64,000 nt of DNA from positions 3,694,001-3,758,000 of the forward strand of contig NZ_CP026100.1 in the NCBI RefSeq assembly GCF_003722335.1. Reading direction: 5' to 3'. Shown here piece by piece: positions 26,468 to 37,107 of this stretch; within the stretch, counting starts at the first letter, position 1, and the number at the start of each line of letters is the position of its first letter. Below the pieces are notes generated by a model that ran no database searches, was not told where the DNA came from, and was given only the letters and a program-made list of their open reading frames with translations. Source of the stretch: Caulobacter flavus. Lineage in GTDB: Bacteria; Pseudomonadota; Alphaproteobacteria; Caulobacterales; Caulobacteraceae. Position numbers and translations under genes: made by a program.

Positions 26468-28528
26468 ATGGCAATCGCCAAGGTCAACGGCGTCGAGGTC
26501 GAGTTCGAACCCGGCATGACGGTTCTGCAGGTGGCGGAACTGGCTGGGGAAGAGATCCCGCGCTTCTGCTATCACGAGCGTCTGAGCATCGCCGGCAACT
26601 GCCGCATGTGCCTGGTCGAGGTCAAACCCGGCCCGCCGAAGCCGCAGGCTTCGTGCGCCCTGCCGGCCGCCGAGGGCCAGGAGATCTTCACCAACACCCC
26701 GATGGTCAAGAAGGCCCGCGAAGGTGTGATGGAGTTCCTGCTCATCAACCACCCGCTGGACTGCCCGATCTGCGACCAGGGCGGCGAGTGCGACCTGCAG
26801 GACCAGGCGGTCGGCTACGGCCGTGACGACAGCCGCTACGACGAGAACAAGCGCGCGGTCGAAGAAAAGGCCATGGGCCCGCTCATCAAGACCGTGATGA
26901 CGCGCTGCATCCAGTGCACGCGCTGCGTCCGCTTCATCACCGAAGTCGCCGGCTCGCCGGAGATCGGCCTGATCTCGCGCGGCGAAGACGTCGAGATCAC
27001 GACCTATCTGGGCGCCGCGGTGACCTCGGAACTGTCGGCCAACGTCATCGATTTGTGCCCGGTCGGCGCCCTGACCTCCAAGCCGTACGCCTTCGAAGCC
27101 CGTCCGTGGGAACTGAAGAAGACCGAAAGCATCGACGTCATGGATGCGCTCGGCTCGTCGATCCGCGTCGACGGTCGCGCCAACGCCGTGCTGCGCGTGC
27201 TGCCGCGCATCAACGAGGACGTCAACGAAGAGTGGATCTCGGACAAGACCCGTTACGCCGTCGACGGCCTGCAGCGCCAGCGCCTGGACCGTCCGTACGT
27301 CCGCGTCGACGGCAAGCTGAAGCCGGCCACTTGGGCGGAGGCTTTCGCCGCCGTCTCGGCCAAGATCAAGGCCACCGCGCCTGAGCGCATCGGCGTCATC
27401 GCCGGCGACCTGCAGGACGCCGAGAGCCTGAAGGCGACCAAGGACCTCTTCACCGCCCTGGGCGTGAAGAACCTCGACGCCCGCCAGGACGGCGTCGCCC
27501 TGGGCGCGGGCCCGCGCGAGAGCTGGCTGTTCAACTCGACCATCGCCGGCATCGAAGACGCCGACGTCGTCCTGTTCGTGGGCACGAACCCGCGCCTCGA
27601 GGCTCCGGTCCTCAACGCCCGCTTCCGCAAGCAGTGGATCGCCGGCAAGACCCGCTTCGGCGTCATCGGCGAACAGGCCGACCTGACGTTCGACTACGAC
27701 TACCTCGGCGCCGGCGCCAAGACGCTGTCGGGCCTGGCCAAGGCCAAGAACGACTTCGTCGCCGCCTTCAAGGCCGCCGAGCGTCCCGCGATCATCATCG
27801 GCCAGGGTGCGCTGGCCCGCGCCGACGGCGCGGCGATCCTCAAGGCCGCCGCGGGCCTGGCCAAGACCTTCAAGGTCGTGCGTGAAGGCTGGAACGGCTG
27901 GAACGTGCTGCACACCGCCGCCGCCCGCGTGGCCGGCCTCGACCTGGGCTTCGTCCCGGCGCAAGGTGGTCTTTCGGCGACCGACATGCTGAAGCCGGGC
28001 GCGCTGGACGTGCTGTTCCTGCTGGGCGCCGACGAGTGCGAAAGCGCCGCCAGCGACGCCTTCAAGATCTACCTCGGCACCCACGGCGACGCCGGCGCCC
28101 ACAAGGCCGACGTCATCCTGCCGGGCGCCGCCTACACCGAAAAGAACGGCCTGTACGTGAACACCGAGGGCCGGGTGCAGATGGGCAAGCGGGCCGTGTT
28201 CCCGAAGGGCGAGGCCAAGGAAGACTGGTCGATCCTGCGGGCGCTGTCGGAAACCCTGGGCCACAAGCTGCCGTACGACAGCCTGGACCAGCTGCGCGCC
28301 AAGCTGTTCGCCGATCACCCGACCTTCGGCCAGATCGACTTCGCCCCGGGCTCGGTTCCTGCCGTGTTCGACCTCGCCGCCGTCGGCGGGGAAGGGGAGG
28401 CGACCGACGCTCCGTTCGAGAGCCCGGTGAAGGCCTTCCACCTGACCAATCCCATCGCGCGCGCCAGCGTGACCATGGCCGAGTGCGCGGCCAACGTCTC
28501 GGCCGCCTCCAAGATCGCCGCGGAGTAA
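26468..28528 (+). CDS. nuoG: NADH-quinone oxidoreductase subunit G
   Basis: A 686-residue 75-kDa-type subunit. The N-terminal ferredoxin-like domain binds cluster N1b (CYHERLSIAGNCRMCLVEV), followed by DCPICDQGGECDLQDQ for N5 and CIQCTRCVRF with a later cysteine in DLCPVGALTS for N4. The C-terminal two-thirds is the molybdopterin-oxidoreductase-like domain without a cofactor, as is usual. GVDE-like EWISDKTRYAVDGL marks the junction. Length fits the alphaproteobacterial type, shorter than the E. coli protein. Confidence 0.97.
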   Translation: MAIAKVNGVEVEFEPGMTVLQVAELAGEEIPRFCYHERLSIAGNCRMCLVEVKPGPPKPQASCALPAAEGQEIFTNTPMVKKAREGVMEFLLINHPLDCPICDQGGECDLQDQAVGYGRDDSRYDENKRAVEEKAMGPLIKTVMTRCIQCTRCVRFITEVAGSPEIGLISRGEDVEITTYLGAAVTSELSANVIDLCPVGALTSKPYAFEARPWELKKTESIDVMDALGSSIRVDGRANAVLRVLPRINEDVNEEWISDKTRYAVDGLQRQRLDRPYVRVDGKLKPATWAEAFAAVSAKIKATAPERIGVIAGDLQDAESLKATKDLFTALGVKNLDARQDGVALGAGPRESWLFNSTIAGIEDADVVLFVGTNPRLEAPVLNARFRKQWIAGKTRFGVIGEQADLTFDYDYLGAGAKTLSGLAKAKNDFVAAFKAAERPAIIIGQGALARADGAAILKAAAGLAKTFKVVREGWNGWNVLHTAAARVAGLDLGFVPAQGGLSATDMLKPGALDVLFLLGADECESAASDAFKIYLGTHGDAGAHKADVILPGAAYTEKNGLYVNTEGRVQMGKRAVFPKGEAKEDWSILRALSETLGHKLPYDSLDQLRAKLFADHPTFGQIDFAPGSVPAVFDLAAVGGEGEATDAPFESPVKAFHLTNPIARASVTMAECAANVSAASKIAAE

Positions 28529-28531
28529 GCC

Positions 28532-29596
28532 GTGAACGAGATCAATCCGCTTCTCTGGTTCGGCCTCACGCTCGGCGGCATCCTGCTGGTCGTGATCTGG
28601 GTTCTGCTGAGCCTGGCCTTCCTTCTGCTGGCCGACCGCAAGATCTGGGCCGGCGTCCAGATGCGCAAGGGCCCCAACGTCGTCGGCCCCTTCGGCCTGC
28701 TTCAGTCGTTCGCCGACTTCGGCAAGTTCGTGCTGAAGGAAATCGTCATCCCGGCCGGCGCCGACAAGGCGATCTTCCTGCTGGCCCCGCTGATCAGCCT
28801 GATCCTGGGCTTCATCGGCTGGGCCGTGGTGCCGTTCGCGCCGGGCTGGGTCGTCTCCAACCTGAACGTCGGCATCCTCTACCTGCTGGCGATGAGCTCG
28901 CTGGGCGTCTACGGCATCATCATGGGCGGCTGGGCTTCGAACTCGAAGTACCCCTTCCTGGGCGCGCTGCGTTCGGCGGCTCAGATGGTGTCGTACGAAG
29001 TCTCGATCGGCCTGATCATCATCACGGTGATCCTGCTGGCCGGCTCGATGAACCTGTCGACCATCGTCGAGCACCAGTCGGGCTGGATCTGGAACTGGAA
29101 CGTCTTCGGCGGCGGCCTCAAGAACATCGTCCTGCTGCCGGTCATGGTGATCGCCATGGGCATGTTCTACATCTCGGCCCTGGCCGAGACGAACCGGCCC
29201 CCGTTCGACCTTCCCGAAGCTGAATCCGAACTCGTGGCCGGCTATCAGGTCGAGTATTCCTCGACCCCGTACCTGCTGTTCATGGTCGCCGAGTACTCGA
29301 ACATCGTCCTGATGTGCGCCATGATCAACGTGCTGTTCTTCGGCGGCTGGAACCCCGGCTTCCCGACGGACTTCATGGCCACCTGGCCGACGTTCGCGGC
29401 CAACCTGCTGCTGGCCTTGGTGTTCTACGCCAAGATCTGCTTCTGGTTCTTCATGTTCGCCATGGCCAAGGCCATCGTGCCCCGCTACCGCTACGACCAA
29501 CTGATGCGCCTGGGCTGGAAGGTGTTCCTGCCGATGTCGCTGGTGCTGGTCGTGCTGGTGGCCGCCTGGCGCGTCTTCTCGCCGGTGGCGGGATGA
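28532..29596 (+). CDS. nuoH: NADH-quinone oxidoreductase subunit H
   Basis: A 354-residue membrane subunit with about eight helices that connects the quinone cavity with the proton channels. Conserved parts are [20 protein letters not shown] at the first cytoplasmic loop, [20 protein letters not shown] with its acidic cluster, and GYQVEYSS. The start is GTG, four bases after the nuoG stop. Its stop overlaps a small exported-protein gene as ATGA. Confidence 0.97.
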   Translation: MNEINPLLWFGLTLGGILLVVIWVLLSLAFLLLADRKIWAGVQMRKGPNVVGPFGLLQSFADFGKFVLKEIVIPAGADKAIFLLAPLISLILGFIGWAVVPFAPGWVVSNLNVGILYLLAMSSLGVYGIIMGGWASNSKYPFLGALRSAAQMVSYEVSIGLIIITVILLAGSMNLSTIVEHQSGWIWNWNVFGGGLKNIVLLPVMVIAMGMFYISALAETNRPPFDLPEAESELVAGYQVEYSSTPYLLFMVAEYSNIVLMCAMINVLFFGGWNPGFPTDFMATWPTFAANLLLALVFYAKICFWFFMFAMAKAIVPRYRYDQLMRLGWKVFLPMSLVLVVLVAAWRVFSPVAG

Positions 29597-29835
29597 GGCG
29601 TCCGCTCGTCCTGGCCCTGACGGGGCTGGTCCTGATGTCGACGGGCGCCTGCGCGTCCGTCGCCGAGGACCGCTCCTATTCGCTGGGGCGAGGGATCGTG
29701 AACTACGACGAGCTGCGTCGGGCCGGCGACAAGTGCCAGGCCGAAGGCGGATCGTTGCAAGCCAAGATGGACGGGGGAGATCCCGCCCAGCTTTCGAACT
29801 ACACCTGCGTCATTCCGAAGGTTAAGCGGCCATGA
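29593..29835 (+). CDS. Small exported (possible lipo-) protein between nuoH and nuoI
   Basis: An 80-residue protein with an N-terminal signal: [20 protein letters not shown] has a positive start, a hydrophobic core and a cysteine at residue 20. The residues before the cysteine (STGA) only partly fit a lipobox, so it may be a lipoprotein or a simple secreted protein. The mature part has two more cysteines (DKCQAEGG and NYTCVIP) that could form a disulfide in the periplasm. The gene overlaps nuoH and nuoI by four bases on each side. No known family; not a standard complex I subunit. Confidence 0.75.
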   Translation: MRRPLVLALTGLVLMSTGACASVAEDRSYSLGRGIVNYDELRRAGDKCQAEGGSLQAKMDGGDPAQLSNYTCVIPKVKRP

Positions 29836-30323
29836 TGAGTCGTATCACCCAAGCCGTCAAAGGCGTCGCCCTGCTGGACTTCGCGGGCGCCTTCGGCCTG
29901 GCCATGAAGTATCTGGTCGCGCCGAAGAAGACCGTGATCTACCCCAACGAGCGCGGCCCGCAGTCGCCGCGCTTCCGGGGCGAGCACGCCCTGCGCCGCT
30001 ATCCCAACGGGGAAGAGCGCTGCATCGCGTGCAAGCTGTGCGAGGCCATCTGCCCCGCCCAGGCCATCACCATCGAGGCCGAACCGCGCGAGGACGGCAG
30101 CCGCCGCACGACCCGGTACGACATCGACATGGTCAAGTGCATCTACTGCGGCCTGTGCCAGGAGGCCTGCCCGGTGGACGCCATCGTCGAGGGCCCGAAC
30201 ATCGAGTTCGCGGTCGAGACGCGCGAAGAGCTCTACTACGACAAGGAAAAGCTGCTCGACAACGGCGACCGTTGGGAGCGGCTGATCGCGAAGAATCTGG
30301 AGTTGGACGCTCCGTACCGCTAA
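29832..30323 (+). CDS. nuoI: NADH-quinone oxidoreductase subunit I
   Basis: A 163-residue ferredoxin-like subunit carrying clusters N6a and N6b. Two CxxCxxCxxxCP motifs are present, [12 protein letters not shown] and [12 protein letters not shown]. The N-terminal amphipathic region ([19 protein letters not shown]) lies against the membrane arm. An ATG at 29832 overlaps the preceding stop; the ATG directly after it (29835) is an equally possible start, changing the protein by one residue. Confidence 0.97.
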   Translation: MMSRITQAVKGVALLDFAGAFGLAMKYLVAPKKTVIYPNERGPQSPRFRGEHALRRYPNGEERCIACKLCEAICPAQAITIEAEPREDGSRRTTRYDIDMVKCIYCGLCQEACPVDAIVEGPNIEFAVETREELYYDKEKLLDNGDRWERLIAKNLELDAPYR

Positions 30324-30404
30324 ACGGTCGGCGCGAATCCGAGTTGGCGGCGTGCGCTTCGCACGTCGTCGTTATTTGAACTTATCAGGGGAGCACCTGG
30401 GCCA
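30324..30404 (+). other. 81-base gap in the nuo operon with a small hairpin
   Basis: This is the only sizeable gap in the operon; all other junctions are within eleven bases or overlap. CGTGCG (30351-30356) and CGCACG (30360-30365) form a short stem, followed by AT-richer sequence (GTTATTTGAACTTATC) and the nuoJ ribosome-binding site AGGGGAG. It could hold an internal promoter or a processing site; no consensus promoter is evident. Confidence 0.4.
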
Positions 30405-31022
30405 ATGGCCTTGCAGGCGATAGCTTTCTACTTGCTGGCGTTCGTGACCATTGCGGCGGGTCTTCTCGTCGTTTCGGCCAAGAACCCCGTGCACTCGGTG
30501 CTCTTCCTGATCACCGCCTTCTTCTCGGCCGCCGGCCTCTTCGTCCTCTTGGGCGCGGAGTTCCTCGCGATGCTGCTGATCGTCGTCTATGTGGGCGCGG
30601 TCGCGGTGCTGTTCCTCTTCGTCGTCATGATGCTCGACATCGACTTCGAAGCGCTTCGGGACGGCTTCGCCCAGTACCTGCCGATCGGCGGTCTGGTGGG
30701 CGGCATCCTGACGATCGAGATGATCATGGTCGCCGTCAGCGTGGCCACCAACGGCGCGGCCGCCAAGAACGCCGCTCCGCTGGCGTCGCCGGGCGGTGTC
30801 AGCAACACCGAGGCCATCGGCCGGGTGCTCTACACCGACTACATCTTCTTCTTCCAGGCGGCGGGCCTGGTGCTGCTGGTCGCGATGATCGGCGCCATCG
30901 TCCTGACCCTGCGTCACAAGCCGGGCGTGAAGCGCCAGGACATCGGCAAGCAGGTCGCCCGCACGCCCAAGACCGGAATGGAACTCGTGCAGATCAAGCC
31001 GGGCGAGGGGATCAGCGAATGA
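30405..31022 (+). CDS. nuoJ: NADH-quinone oxidoreductase subunit J
   Basis: A 205-residue membrane subunit (ND6 type) with five helices. [20 protein letters not shown] and [20 protein letters not shown] are conserved core helices, the second with the pi-bulge region important for coupling. The C-terminal tail ([20 protein letters not shown]) is cytoplasmic. It follows an 81-base gap and overlaps nuoK by four bases. Confidence 0.97.
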   Translation: MALQAIAFYLLAFVTIAAGLLVVSAKNPVHSVLFLITAFFSAAGLFVLLGAEFLAMLLIVVYVGAVAVLFLFVVMMLDIDFEALRDGFAQYLPIGGLVGGILTIEMIMVAVSVATNGAAAKNAAPLASPGGVSNTEAIGRVLYTDYIFFFQAAGLVLLVAMIGAIVLTLRHKPGVKRQDIGKQVARTPKTGMELVQIKPGEGISE

Positions 31023-31324
31023 TCGGCCTTCCGCATTACCTCATCGTCGCCGCCATCCTCTTCACGATCGGCGTCTTCGGGATCTTCGTGAACCGCAAGA
31101 ACATCATCGTCATCCTGATGTCGATCGAGCTGATCCTGCTGGCGGTGAACATCAACCTGGTCGCCTTCTCGGCCTACCTGCACAACGTGGTGGGCCAGAT
31201 CTTCGCGATGTTCGTGCTGACCGTGGCCGCCGCCGAGGCGGCCGTCGGCCTCGCCATCCTGGTGACCTTCTTCCGGAACCGCGGCGACATCGCGGTCGAC
31301 GACGCCAGCATGATGAAGGGCTGA
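31019..31324 (+). CDS. nuoK: NADH-quinone oxidoreductase subunit K
   Basis: A 101-residue membrane subunit (ND4L type) with three helices. The glutamates in [11 protein letters not shown] and [13 protein letters not shown] are the conserved membrane acidic residues of the proton path. The start overlaps the nuoJ stop as ATGA and the stop is four bases before nuoL. Confidence 0.97.
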   Translation: MIGLPHYLIVAAILFTIGVFGIFVNRKNIIVILMSIELILLAVNINLVAFSAYLHNVVGQIFAMFVLTVAAAEAAVGLAILVTFFRNRGDIAVDDASMMKG

Positions 31325-31328
31325 CCCA

Positions 31329-33392
31329 GTGCAATCGCTCGTCACCATTCTCGTCTTCGCCCCGCTGGTGGGCGCGATCATCGCCGGCCTGTTCGGCCGG
31401 CGGATCGGCAACGTCGCTTCGCAAGCCGTCACCACGGGCCTGCTGATCCTGGCCTGCGCGCTGTCGTGGGTCACGTTCAGCCAGTGGACCTGGGGCCACA
31501 TGGAGGCCTTCACGGTCTCGCTGCTGCCCTTCATCCACGTGGGCGACTTCGTCGCCAACTGGGCGATCCGCATCGACGCCCTGTCGGCGACCATGCTGAT
31601 CGTGGTCACGACCGTCTCGGCGCTCGTGCACATCTATTCCTGGGGCTACATGGCCGAGGACGACAGCAAGCCGCGCTTCTTCGCGTACCTGTCGCTCTTC
31701 ACCTTCGCCATGCTGTCGCTGGTCACCGCCGCCGACTTCATGCAGCTGTTCTTCGGCTGGGAAGGCGTGGGCCTGGCCTCGTACCTGCTGATCGGCTTCT
31801 GGTTCAAGAAGCCATCGGCGAGCGCGGCCGCCATCAAGGCCTTCGTCGTCAACCGCGTTGGCGACTTCGGCTTCGCGCTCGGCATCATGACCGTCTACTG
31901 GGCGTTCGGCACGATCAACTTCGCCGAGCTGTTCCCGATGATCCAGGCGGGCGCCGCCCGTAGCTGGCAGTTCGCCGGCCACAGCTGGCCGCTGGTCGAC
32001 ATCGCCTGCTTCCTGCTGTTCATCGGCGCGATGGGCAAGTCGGCGCAGTTCTTCCTGCACACCTGGCTTCCGGACGCCATGGAAGGCCCGACCCCGGTTT
32101 CGGCGCTGATCCACGCGGCCACCATGGTGACCGCCGGCGTCTACATGCTGTGCCTGCTGTCGCCGATGTTCGAATACGCCCCGGTGGCCAAGAACATCGT
32201 CACGGTGATCGGCGCGGTGACGGCCCTGTTCGCCGCCACGGTCGGCCTGACCCAGAACGACATCAAGCGCGTCATCGCCTACTCGACCTGCTCGCAGCTG
32301 GGCTACATGTTCTTCGCGGCCGGCGTGGGCGCCTACCAGGCGGCCATGTTCCACCTGTTCACGCACGCCTTCTTCAAGGCTCTGCTGTTCCTGGGCGCCG
32401 GTTCGGTGATCCACGGCATGCACCACGAGCAGGACATGCGTCGCTACGGCGCCCTGGCCAAGATGCTGCCGGTGACCTTCATCGCCATGACGATCGGCAC
32501 GATCGCCATCACGGGCCTCGGCTTCCCGCCGCTGCACCTGGGCTTCGCCGGCTTCTACTCGAAGGACACCATCATCGAAGCCGCGTTCGCCGCGGGCGGT
32601 CACAACCAGATCGCCATGTTCGCCTGGGTGATCGGCGTCCTCGTCGCCGGCCTGACCTCGTTCTACTCGTGGCGCCTGGCCTTCTTCACCTTCAACGGCA
32701 AGGCCCGCTGGGGTCATGACGACCACGGCCATGACGCTCACGCCGCTCACGGCCACGACGATCACGCGCACGGCGCGCACGACGATCACGGCCACGACGA
32801 CCATGGCCACGGCCACGATCACAAGCCGCACGAAAGCCCGTGGGTGATGCTGTTCCCGCTGGTGGTGCTGTCGATCGGCGCGGTCGCCGCCGGCTTCGTC
32901 TTCACCGGCTACTTCGTGGGTCACCACGAGGCCGAGTTCTGGCGCGGCGCGATCTACAACGCCCCGACCAACCACGTGCTGCACGAAGCGCACAACGTGG
33001 CCGACTGGGTGAAGTGGAGCCCGCTGGTCGCCTCGCTGATCGGCCTGGCCATCGCGGTCTACGTCTACCTGATCCGGGGCAACGAGCGGCTGGGCCTCAA
33101 GCTCGCCGAGCGCAACGGCCCGCTGTACGTGTTCTTCTACAACAAGTGGTTCTTCGACGAGCTGTACGACGCCACCTTCGTGCGCGCCGCCAGGTTCCTC
33201 GGCGACCTGTTCTGGAAGGGCGGGGACCAGAAGATCATCGATCGCCTGGGTCCCGACGGCGTCAGCGCCGTTTCCTACGCCGTCGGCCGCAAGACGGGCA
33301 AAGCCCAGACCGGCTACGTCTACCACTACGCTTTCGTCATGCTGCTCGGCGTCGCCGGCCTGCTGACGTTCGCCCTTTACGCATTCCGTTGA
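31329..33392 (+). CDS. nuoL: NADH-quinone oxidoreductase subunit L, with a His/Asp-rich insertion
   Basis: A 687-residue antiporter-like subunit (ND5 type) at the distal end of the membrane arm, with the lateral helix near its C-terminus. [19 protein letters not shown] contains the conserved glutamate, and [20 protein letters not shown] the lysine/histidine channel region. Residues 462-501 form an insertion in a loop between helices with 16 histidines and 10 aspartates, in GHDDHG/AHGHDDH-type units. That resembles the metal-binding loops of zinc transporters. The start is GTG, four bases after nuoK. Apart from the loop the protein is of ordinary length and composition. Confidence 0.96.
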   Translation: MQSLVTILVFAPLVGAIIAGLFGRRIGNVASQAVTTGLLILACALSWVTFSQWTWGHMEAFTVSLLPFIHVGDFVANWAIRIDALSATMLIVVTTVSALVHIYSWGYMAEDDSKPRFFAYLSLFTFAMLSLVTAADFMQLFFGWEGVGLASYLLIGFWFKKPSASAAAIKAFVVNRVGDFGFALGIMTVYWAFGTINFAELFPMIQAGAARSWQFAGHSWPLVDIACFLLFIGAMGKSAQFFLHTWLPDAMEGPTPVSALIHAATMVTAGVYMLCLLSPMFEYAPVAKNIVTVIGAVTALFAATVGLTQNDIKRVIAYSTCSQLGYMFFAAGVGAYQAAMFHLFTHAFFKALLFLGAGSVIHGMHHEQDMRRYGALAKMLPVTFIAMTIGTIAITGLGFPPLHLGFAGFYSKDTIIEAAFAAGGHNQIAMFAWVIGVLVAGLTSFYSWRLAFFTFNGKARWGHDDHGHDAHAAHGHDDHAHGAHDDHGHDDHGHGHDHKPHESPWVMLFPLVVLSIGAVAAGFVFTGYFVGHHEAEFWRGAIYNAPTNHVLHEAHNVADWVKWSPLVASLIGLAIAVYVYLIRGNERLGLKLAERNGPLYVFFYNKWFFDELYDATFVRAARFLGDLFWKGGDQKIIDRLGPDGVSAVSYAVGRKTGKAQTGYVYHYAFVMLLGVAGLLTFALYAFR

Positions 33393-33402
33393 GGACGGAT
33401 CG

Positions 33403-34887
33403 ATGACCGGCCTGCTCAGCCTTACGACCTTCGCTCCGCTCGTCGGCGTGGCCCTGATCCTGGCGGCTCGCGCCGCCAAGGGCCCGGGCGCCGCCACCGA
33501 CACCCTGTCCAAGTGGATCGCCCTGGCGACCACCCTGGTCACCTTCGCGCTCGCGCTGGTGCTCACCTTCCAGTTCGACTCCAAGAACCCCGGCTTCCAG
33601 TTCGTGGAAGACTTCGCCTGGTTCGCCGGCCTGCACTACCGCATGGGCATCGACGGCATCTCGGTGCTGCTGGTCCTGCTGACCGCCTTCCTGCTGCCGA
33701 TCTGCATCGTGGCCAGCTGGAAGTCGGTCGAGAAGCGCGTCGTCGAGTACCTGATCGCCTTCCTGGTCCTGGAGACCCTGGTGATCGGCGTGTTCTGCGC
33801 GCTGGACCTGGTGCTGTTCTACCTCTTCTTCGAAGGGGGCCTGGTGCCGATGTTCCTGATCATCGGCATCTGGGGCGGCAAGCGCCGGATCTATGCGGCC
33901 TACAAGTTCTTCCTCTACACGCTGCTCGGCTCGGTGCTGATGCTGGCGGCCATCCTGGCGATGATCTCGATCGCCGGCACCTCGTCGATCCCCGAGCTGA
34001 TGAGCTACAAGTTCGCGCCCTGGATCCAGACCTGGCTGTGGCTGGCCTTCTTCGCCTCGTTCGCGGTGAAGATGCCGATGTGGCCGGTGCACACCTGGCT
34101 GCCCGACGCCCACGTGGAAGCCCCGACGGCGGGTTCGGTCATCCTGGCCGGCATCCTGCTGAAGATGGGCGGCTACGGCTTCATGCGCTTCAGCATCCCG
34201 ATGTTCCCGAACGCCTCGGAGATGTTCCAGCCGCTGGTGTTCGCCATGTCGGGCATCGCCATCGTCTACACCTCGCTGGTCGCCTTCCGTCAGACCGACA
34301 TCAAGAAGCTGATCGCCTACTCGTCGGTGGCCCACATGGGCTTCGTGACCATGGGCATCTTCTCGGGCAACGTCGCCGGCGAGCAGGGCGCGCTGTTCCA
34401 GATGATCAGCCACGGGGTGATCTCGGGCGCGCTCTTCCTCTGCGTCGGCGTCGTCTACGACCGCATGCACACCCGCGAGATCGCCTTCTACGGCGGCCTG
34501 ACCAACCGCATGCCGCACTACGCCTTCGTGTTCCTGCTGTTCACGATGGGCAATGTGGGCCTGCCGGGCACCTCGGGCTTCGTCGGTGAAATCCTGACGA
34601 TGACCGGCGTCTACCAGGCCTCGACCTGGACGGCTATCGTGTCGGCCACCGGCGTGATCCTGTCGGCGGTGTACGCCCTGACGCTGTACCGCCGCGTCAT
34701 GTACGGCGAGATCGTCAACCCGGAACTGAAGACGATCACCGACCTCGACAAGCGCGAGATCCTGCTCTTCGTGCCGCTGATCATCATGACCCTGGTGCTC
34801 GGCATCTATCCTAATCTTGTGTTCAACCTGACCGCGTCGTCCGTCGACGGGCTCGTCGGCGCCTGGCGCGCCGCCGTGGGCGGGTGA
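33403..34887 (+). CDS. nuoM: NADH-quinone oxidoreductase subunit M
   Basis: A 494-residue antiporter-like subunit (ND4 type) with about 14 helices. [20 protein letters not shown] carries the conserved glutamate, and [20 protein letters not shown] with [14 protein letters not shown] the lysine channel residues. [18 protein letters not shown] follows. The ATG at 33403 is ten bases after the nuoL stop (TGAGGACGG serving as ribosome-binding site). Confidence 0.97.
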   Translation: MTGLLSLTTFAPLVGVALILAARAAKGPGAATDTLSKWIALATTLVTFALALVLTFQFDSKNPGFQFVEDFAWFAGLHYRMGIDGISVLLVLLTAFLLPICIVASWKSVEKRVVEYLIAFLVLETLVIGVFCALDLVLFYLFFEGGLVPMFLIIGIWGGKRRIYAAYKFFLYTLLGSVLMLAAILAMISIAGTSSIPELMSYKFAPWIQTWLWLAFFASFAVKMPMWPVHTWLPDAHVEAPTAGSVILAGILLKMGGYGFMRFSIPMFPNASEMFQPLVFAMSGIAIVYTSLVAFRQTDIKKLIAYSSVAHMGFVTMGIFSGNVAGEQGALFQMISHGVISGALFLCVGVVYDRMHTREIAFYGGLTNRMPHYAFVFLLFTMGNVGLPGTSGFVGEILTMTGVYQASTWTAIVSATGVILSAVYALTLYRRVMYGEIVNPELKTITDLDKREILLFVPLIIMTLVLGIYPNLVFNLTASSVDGLVGAWRAAVGG

Positions 34888-34895
34888 GGGATCCC

Positions 34896-36335
34896 ATGAC
34901 GTTCTCCGCCAACATCTCCCTCGTCCTCCCCGAGCTGGTCCTCGGCGTTTCGGCCCTGGTCCTGCTGGTCTGGGGCGCCTTCTCCAAGAAGACCACGCCG
35001 GTCTTCACGGGCGCCTCGGTGCTGGCGCTGCTGGCCGCCGCCGTCCTGGCGGTGATCGGCCCGCACGGCCACGCCTTCAACGGCGTCTATTCGGCCGACG
35101 CCGCCGCCAGCTACGCCAAGGTCGCGATCTTCCTGTTCAGCGCCCTGGCGATCGTGCTGGGCGACCGCTGGCTGGCCGCCCGCGGCGACCATAAGTTCGA
35201 GTTCCCGGTCCTGGTCGTATTGTCGGCCGTCGGCATGGGCGTCACCGCCTCGGCCGGCGACCTGATCAGCCTCTATATCGGCGTCGAGCTGCAATCGCTG
35301 GCCCTGTACGTCCTGGCGGCCTTCCGCCGCGACGACGCCAAGGCCTCGGAAGCGGGCCTGAAGTACTTCGTGCTGGGCGCCCTGTCGTCGGGCATCCTGC
35401 TGTACGGTGCCTCGCTGATCTACGGCTTCGCCGGTTCGACCCGCTTCGCCGACATCGCCGTCGCCTCGCACGGCGCCCACGGCCTGGGCCTGCTGTTCGG
35501 CCTGATCTTCGTGATCTGCGGCCTGGCGTTCAAGGTTTCGGCCGCGCCGTTCCACATGTGGACCCCGGACGTCTACGAAGGCGCTCCGACCCCGGTCGTC
35601 GGCTTCTTCGCCGCCGCGCCGAAGCTGGCCGCCATGATGATGTTCGCCCGCGTGCTGGGCGACGCCTTCCCCGACGCCGTGGGCCAATGGCGCCAGGTGC
35701 TGATCATCGCGGCCCTGCTGTCGGTGTTCGTCGGCGCCTTCGCGGGCCTGGCCCAGACCAACCTCAAGCGCCTGTGGGCCTACTCCTCGATCGCCAACGT
35801 CGGCTACGCCCTGCTGGGCGTCGCCACCGGCGGCGAGGTCGGCATCCACTCGATGCTGGTGTTCATGGTGCTCTACATGGTGGACGTCACCGGCTTCTTC
35901 GCCTGCCTGCAGGCGCTGAACCGCGACGGCAAGCCGATGGAGACCATCGAGGACATGGCCGGCCTGGTGAAGGAACGTCCGGGCGTGGCCCTGGCCCTGA
36001 CCGCGTTCTCGCTGTCGGCCCTCGGCCTGCCGCCGTTCTCGGGCTTCTGGGCCAAGTTCTACGTCTTCAAGGCCGCCATGGGCTCGGGCGACGTGCCGCT
36101 GCAGTGGGCCGCCGTCCTGGGCCTGGTGGGCAGCGTCGTGGCCGCCTTCTACTACCTTCGTCTGATCAAGACGATGTGGTTCGACGCGCCCGTTGGCGCG
36201 GTGGACAAGCCGCAACCGACCGCTCGCGCGATCGGCTTCGCCGCGGCCCTGTTCTCGTTCCCCGTCGTCCTTGCCGCCCTGGTCTGGCTCGACCCCGCCG
36301 CAAAGGCGGCGGCGGCCGCCTTCGGCCACCTCTGA
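34896..36335 (+). CDS. nuoN: NADH-quinone oxidoreductase subunit N
   Basis: A 479-residue antiporter-like subunit (ND2 type), last of the canonical nuo genes. LISLYIGVELQSLALYVLAA has the conserved glutamate; FKVSAAPFHMWTPDVYEGAP and NLKRLWAYSSIANVGYALLG are diagnostic. The ATG at 34896 is preferred over a GTG at 34884 because TGAGGGA sits at proper distance from the ATG. It ends one base before the GTG of birA, so the transcript probably continues. Confidence 0.97.
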   Translation: MTFSANISLVLPELVLGVSALVLLVWGAFSKKTTPVFTGASVLALLAAAVLAVIGPHGHAFNGVYSADAAASYAKVAIFLFSALAIVLGDRWLAARGDHKFEFPVLVVLSAVGMGVTASAGDLISLYIGVELQSLALYVLAAFRRDDAKASEAGLKYFVLGALSSGILLYGASLIYGFAGSTRFADIAVASHGAHGLGLLFGLIFVICGLAFKVSAAPFHMWTPDVYEGAPTPVVGFFAAAPKLAAMMMFARVLGDAFPDAVGQWRQVLIIAALLSVFVGAFAGLAQTNLKRLWAYSSIANVGYALLGVATGGEVGIHSMLVFMVLYMVDVTGFFACLQALNRDGKPMETIEDMAGLVKERPGVALALTAFSLSALGLPPFSGFWAKFYVFKAAMGSGDVPLQWAAVLGLVGSVVAAFYYLRLIKTMWFDAPVGAVDKPQPTARAIGFAAALFSFPVVLAALVWLDPAAKAAAAAFGHL

Positions 36336-36336
36336 C

Positions 36337-37107
36337 GTGACGGGCGGCCCCCCGTTCGACAACGGGGCGGGCAAGGGGCCGCCCGTCGTCGTTCTCGACG
36401 AGATCGACTCGACCAACGCCGAGGTCCGCCGCCGCGCAGAAGCGGGGCGGACCGAGCCCGTCTGGATCGTCGGCCTGCGCCAGACCGCGGGCCGCGGCCG
36501 CCGGGGCCGCGCCTGGGAGACCGGCGACGGAAACCTGGCCGCCACCCTTCTGCTCACCCTCGACAAGCCGCCGGCCGAAGCCGCCCAGGTGTCGTTCGTC
36601 GCCGCCCTGGCGGTGGCCGACCTGCTGGCGGCCTATGTTCCCGAACGCCTGGTCAGCCTGAAATGGCCCAACGACCCGATGGTCGGCGGCCTGAAGATCA
36701 GCGGCATCCTCATCGAGTCCGGCAAGTCGCCCGACGGGGGCCTGTGGCTGGCCGTTGGGATCGGCGTCAATCTCGCCCGCAAGCCCATCGACAGCGAGCG
36801 CCCCACCACGGCGCTGCCGACCTGGCGCGCCGAGCCGCCGCCGTCGCCCGTCGAGGCGATCCAGGTGCTGGCCGCTTCGTTCGACCGCTGGCTCGACGTC
36901 TGGACGCGCCTTGGCTTTCCCGCCATCGCCGACGCCTGGACCGCCAAGGCCCACGGCCTGGGCGAACCCTGCGTCGCCCGGCTCGGTAACGAGACGGTCG
37001 AGGGCATAGCCGAGGGCCTGGACGGCGATGGGGCCTTGCGCCTGCGCCTGGCTGACGGCCAACTGCGCCGGATCACCGCCGGCGACGTCTTCTTCGGAGC
37101 TTCGTGA
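36337..37107 (+). CDS. birA: Biotin--[acetyl-CoA-carboxylase] ligase
   Basis: A 256-residue biotin protein ligase that activates biotin with ATP and attaches it to the carboxyl carrier protein. [17 protein letters not shown] begins the catalytic domain, followed by the biotinyl-AMP loop [32 protein letters not shown] and a small C-terminal SH3-like domain. There is no N-terminal helix-turn-helix, so unlike E. coli BirA it cannot be the biotin-operon repressor. The start is GTG, one base after the nuoN stop. It shares one base with coaX. Confidence 0.93.
   Translation: MTGGPPFDNGAGKGPPVVVLDEIDSTNAEVRRRAEAGRTEPVWIVGLRQTAGRGRRGRAWETGDGNLAATLLLTLDKPPAEAAQVSFVAALAVADLLAAYVPERLVSLKWPNDPMVGGLKISGILIESGKSPDGGLWLAVGIGVNLARKPIDSERPTTALPTWRAEPPPSPVEAIQVLAASFDRWLDVWTRLGFPAIADAWTAKAHGLGEPCVARLGNETVEGIAEGLDGDGALRLRLADGQLRRITAGDVFFGAS

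Noticed and set aside
26408..29500. A 1030-codon open frame on the minus strand across nuoG-nuoH
   Set aside because: It mirrors the codon positions of strong complex I genes and has no recognisable domain; long antisense frames are common at this GC content.
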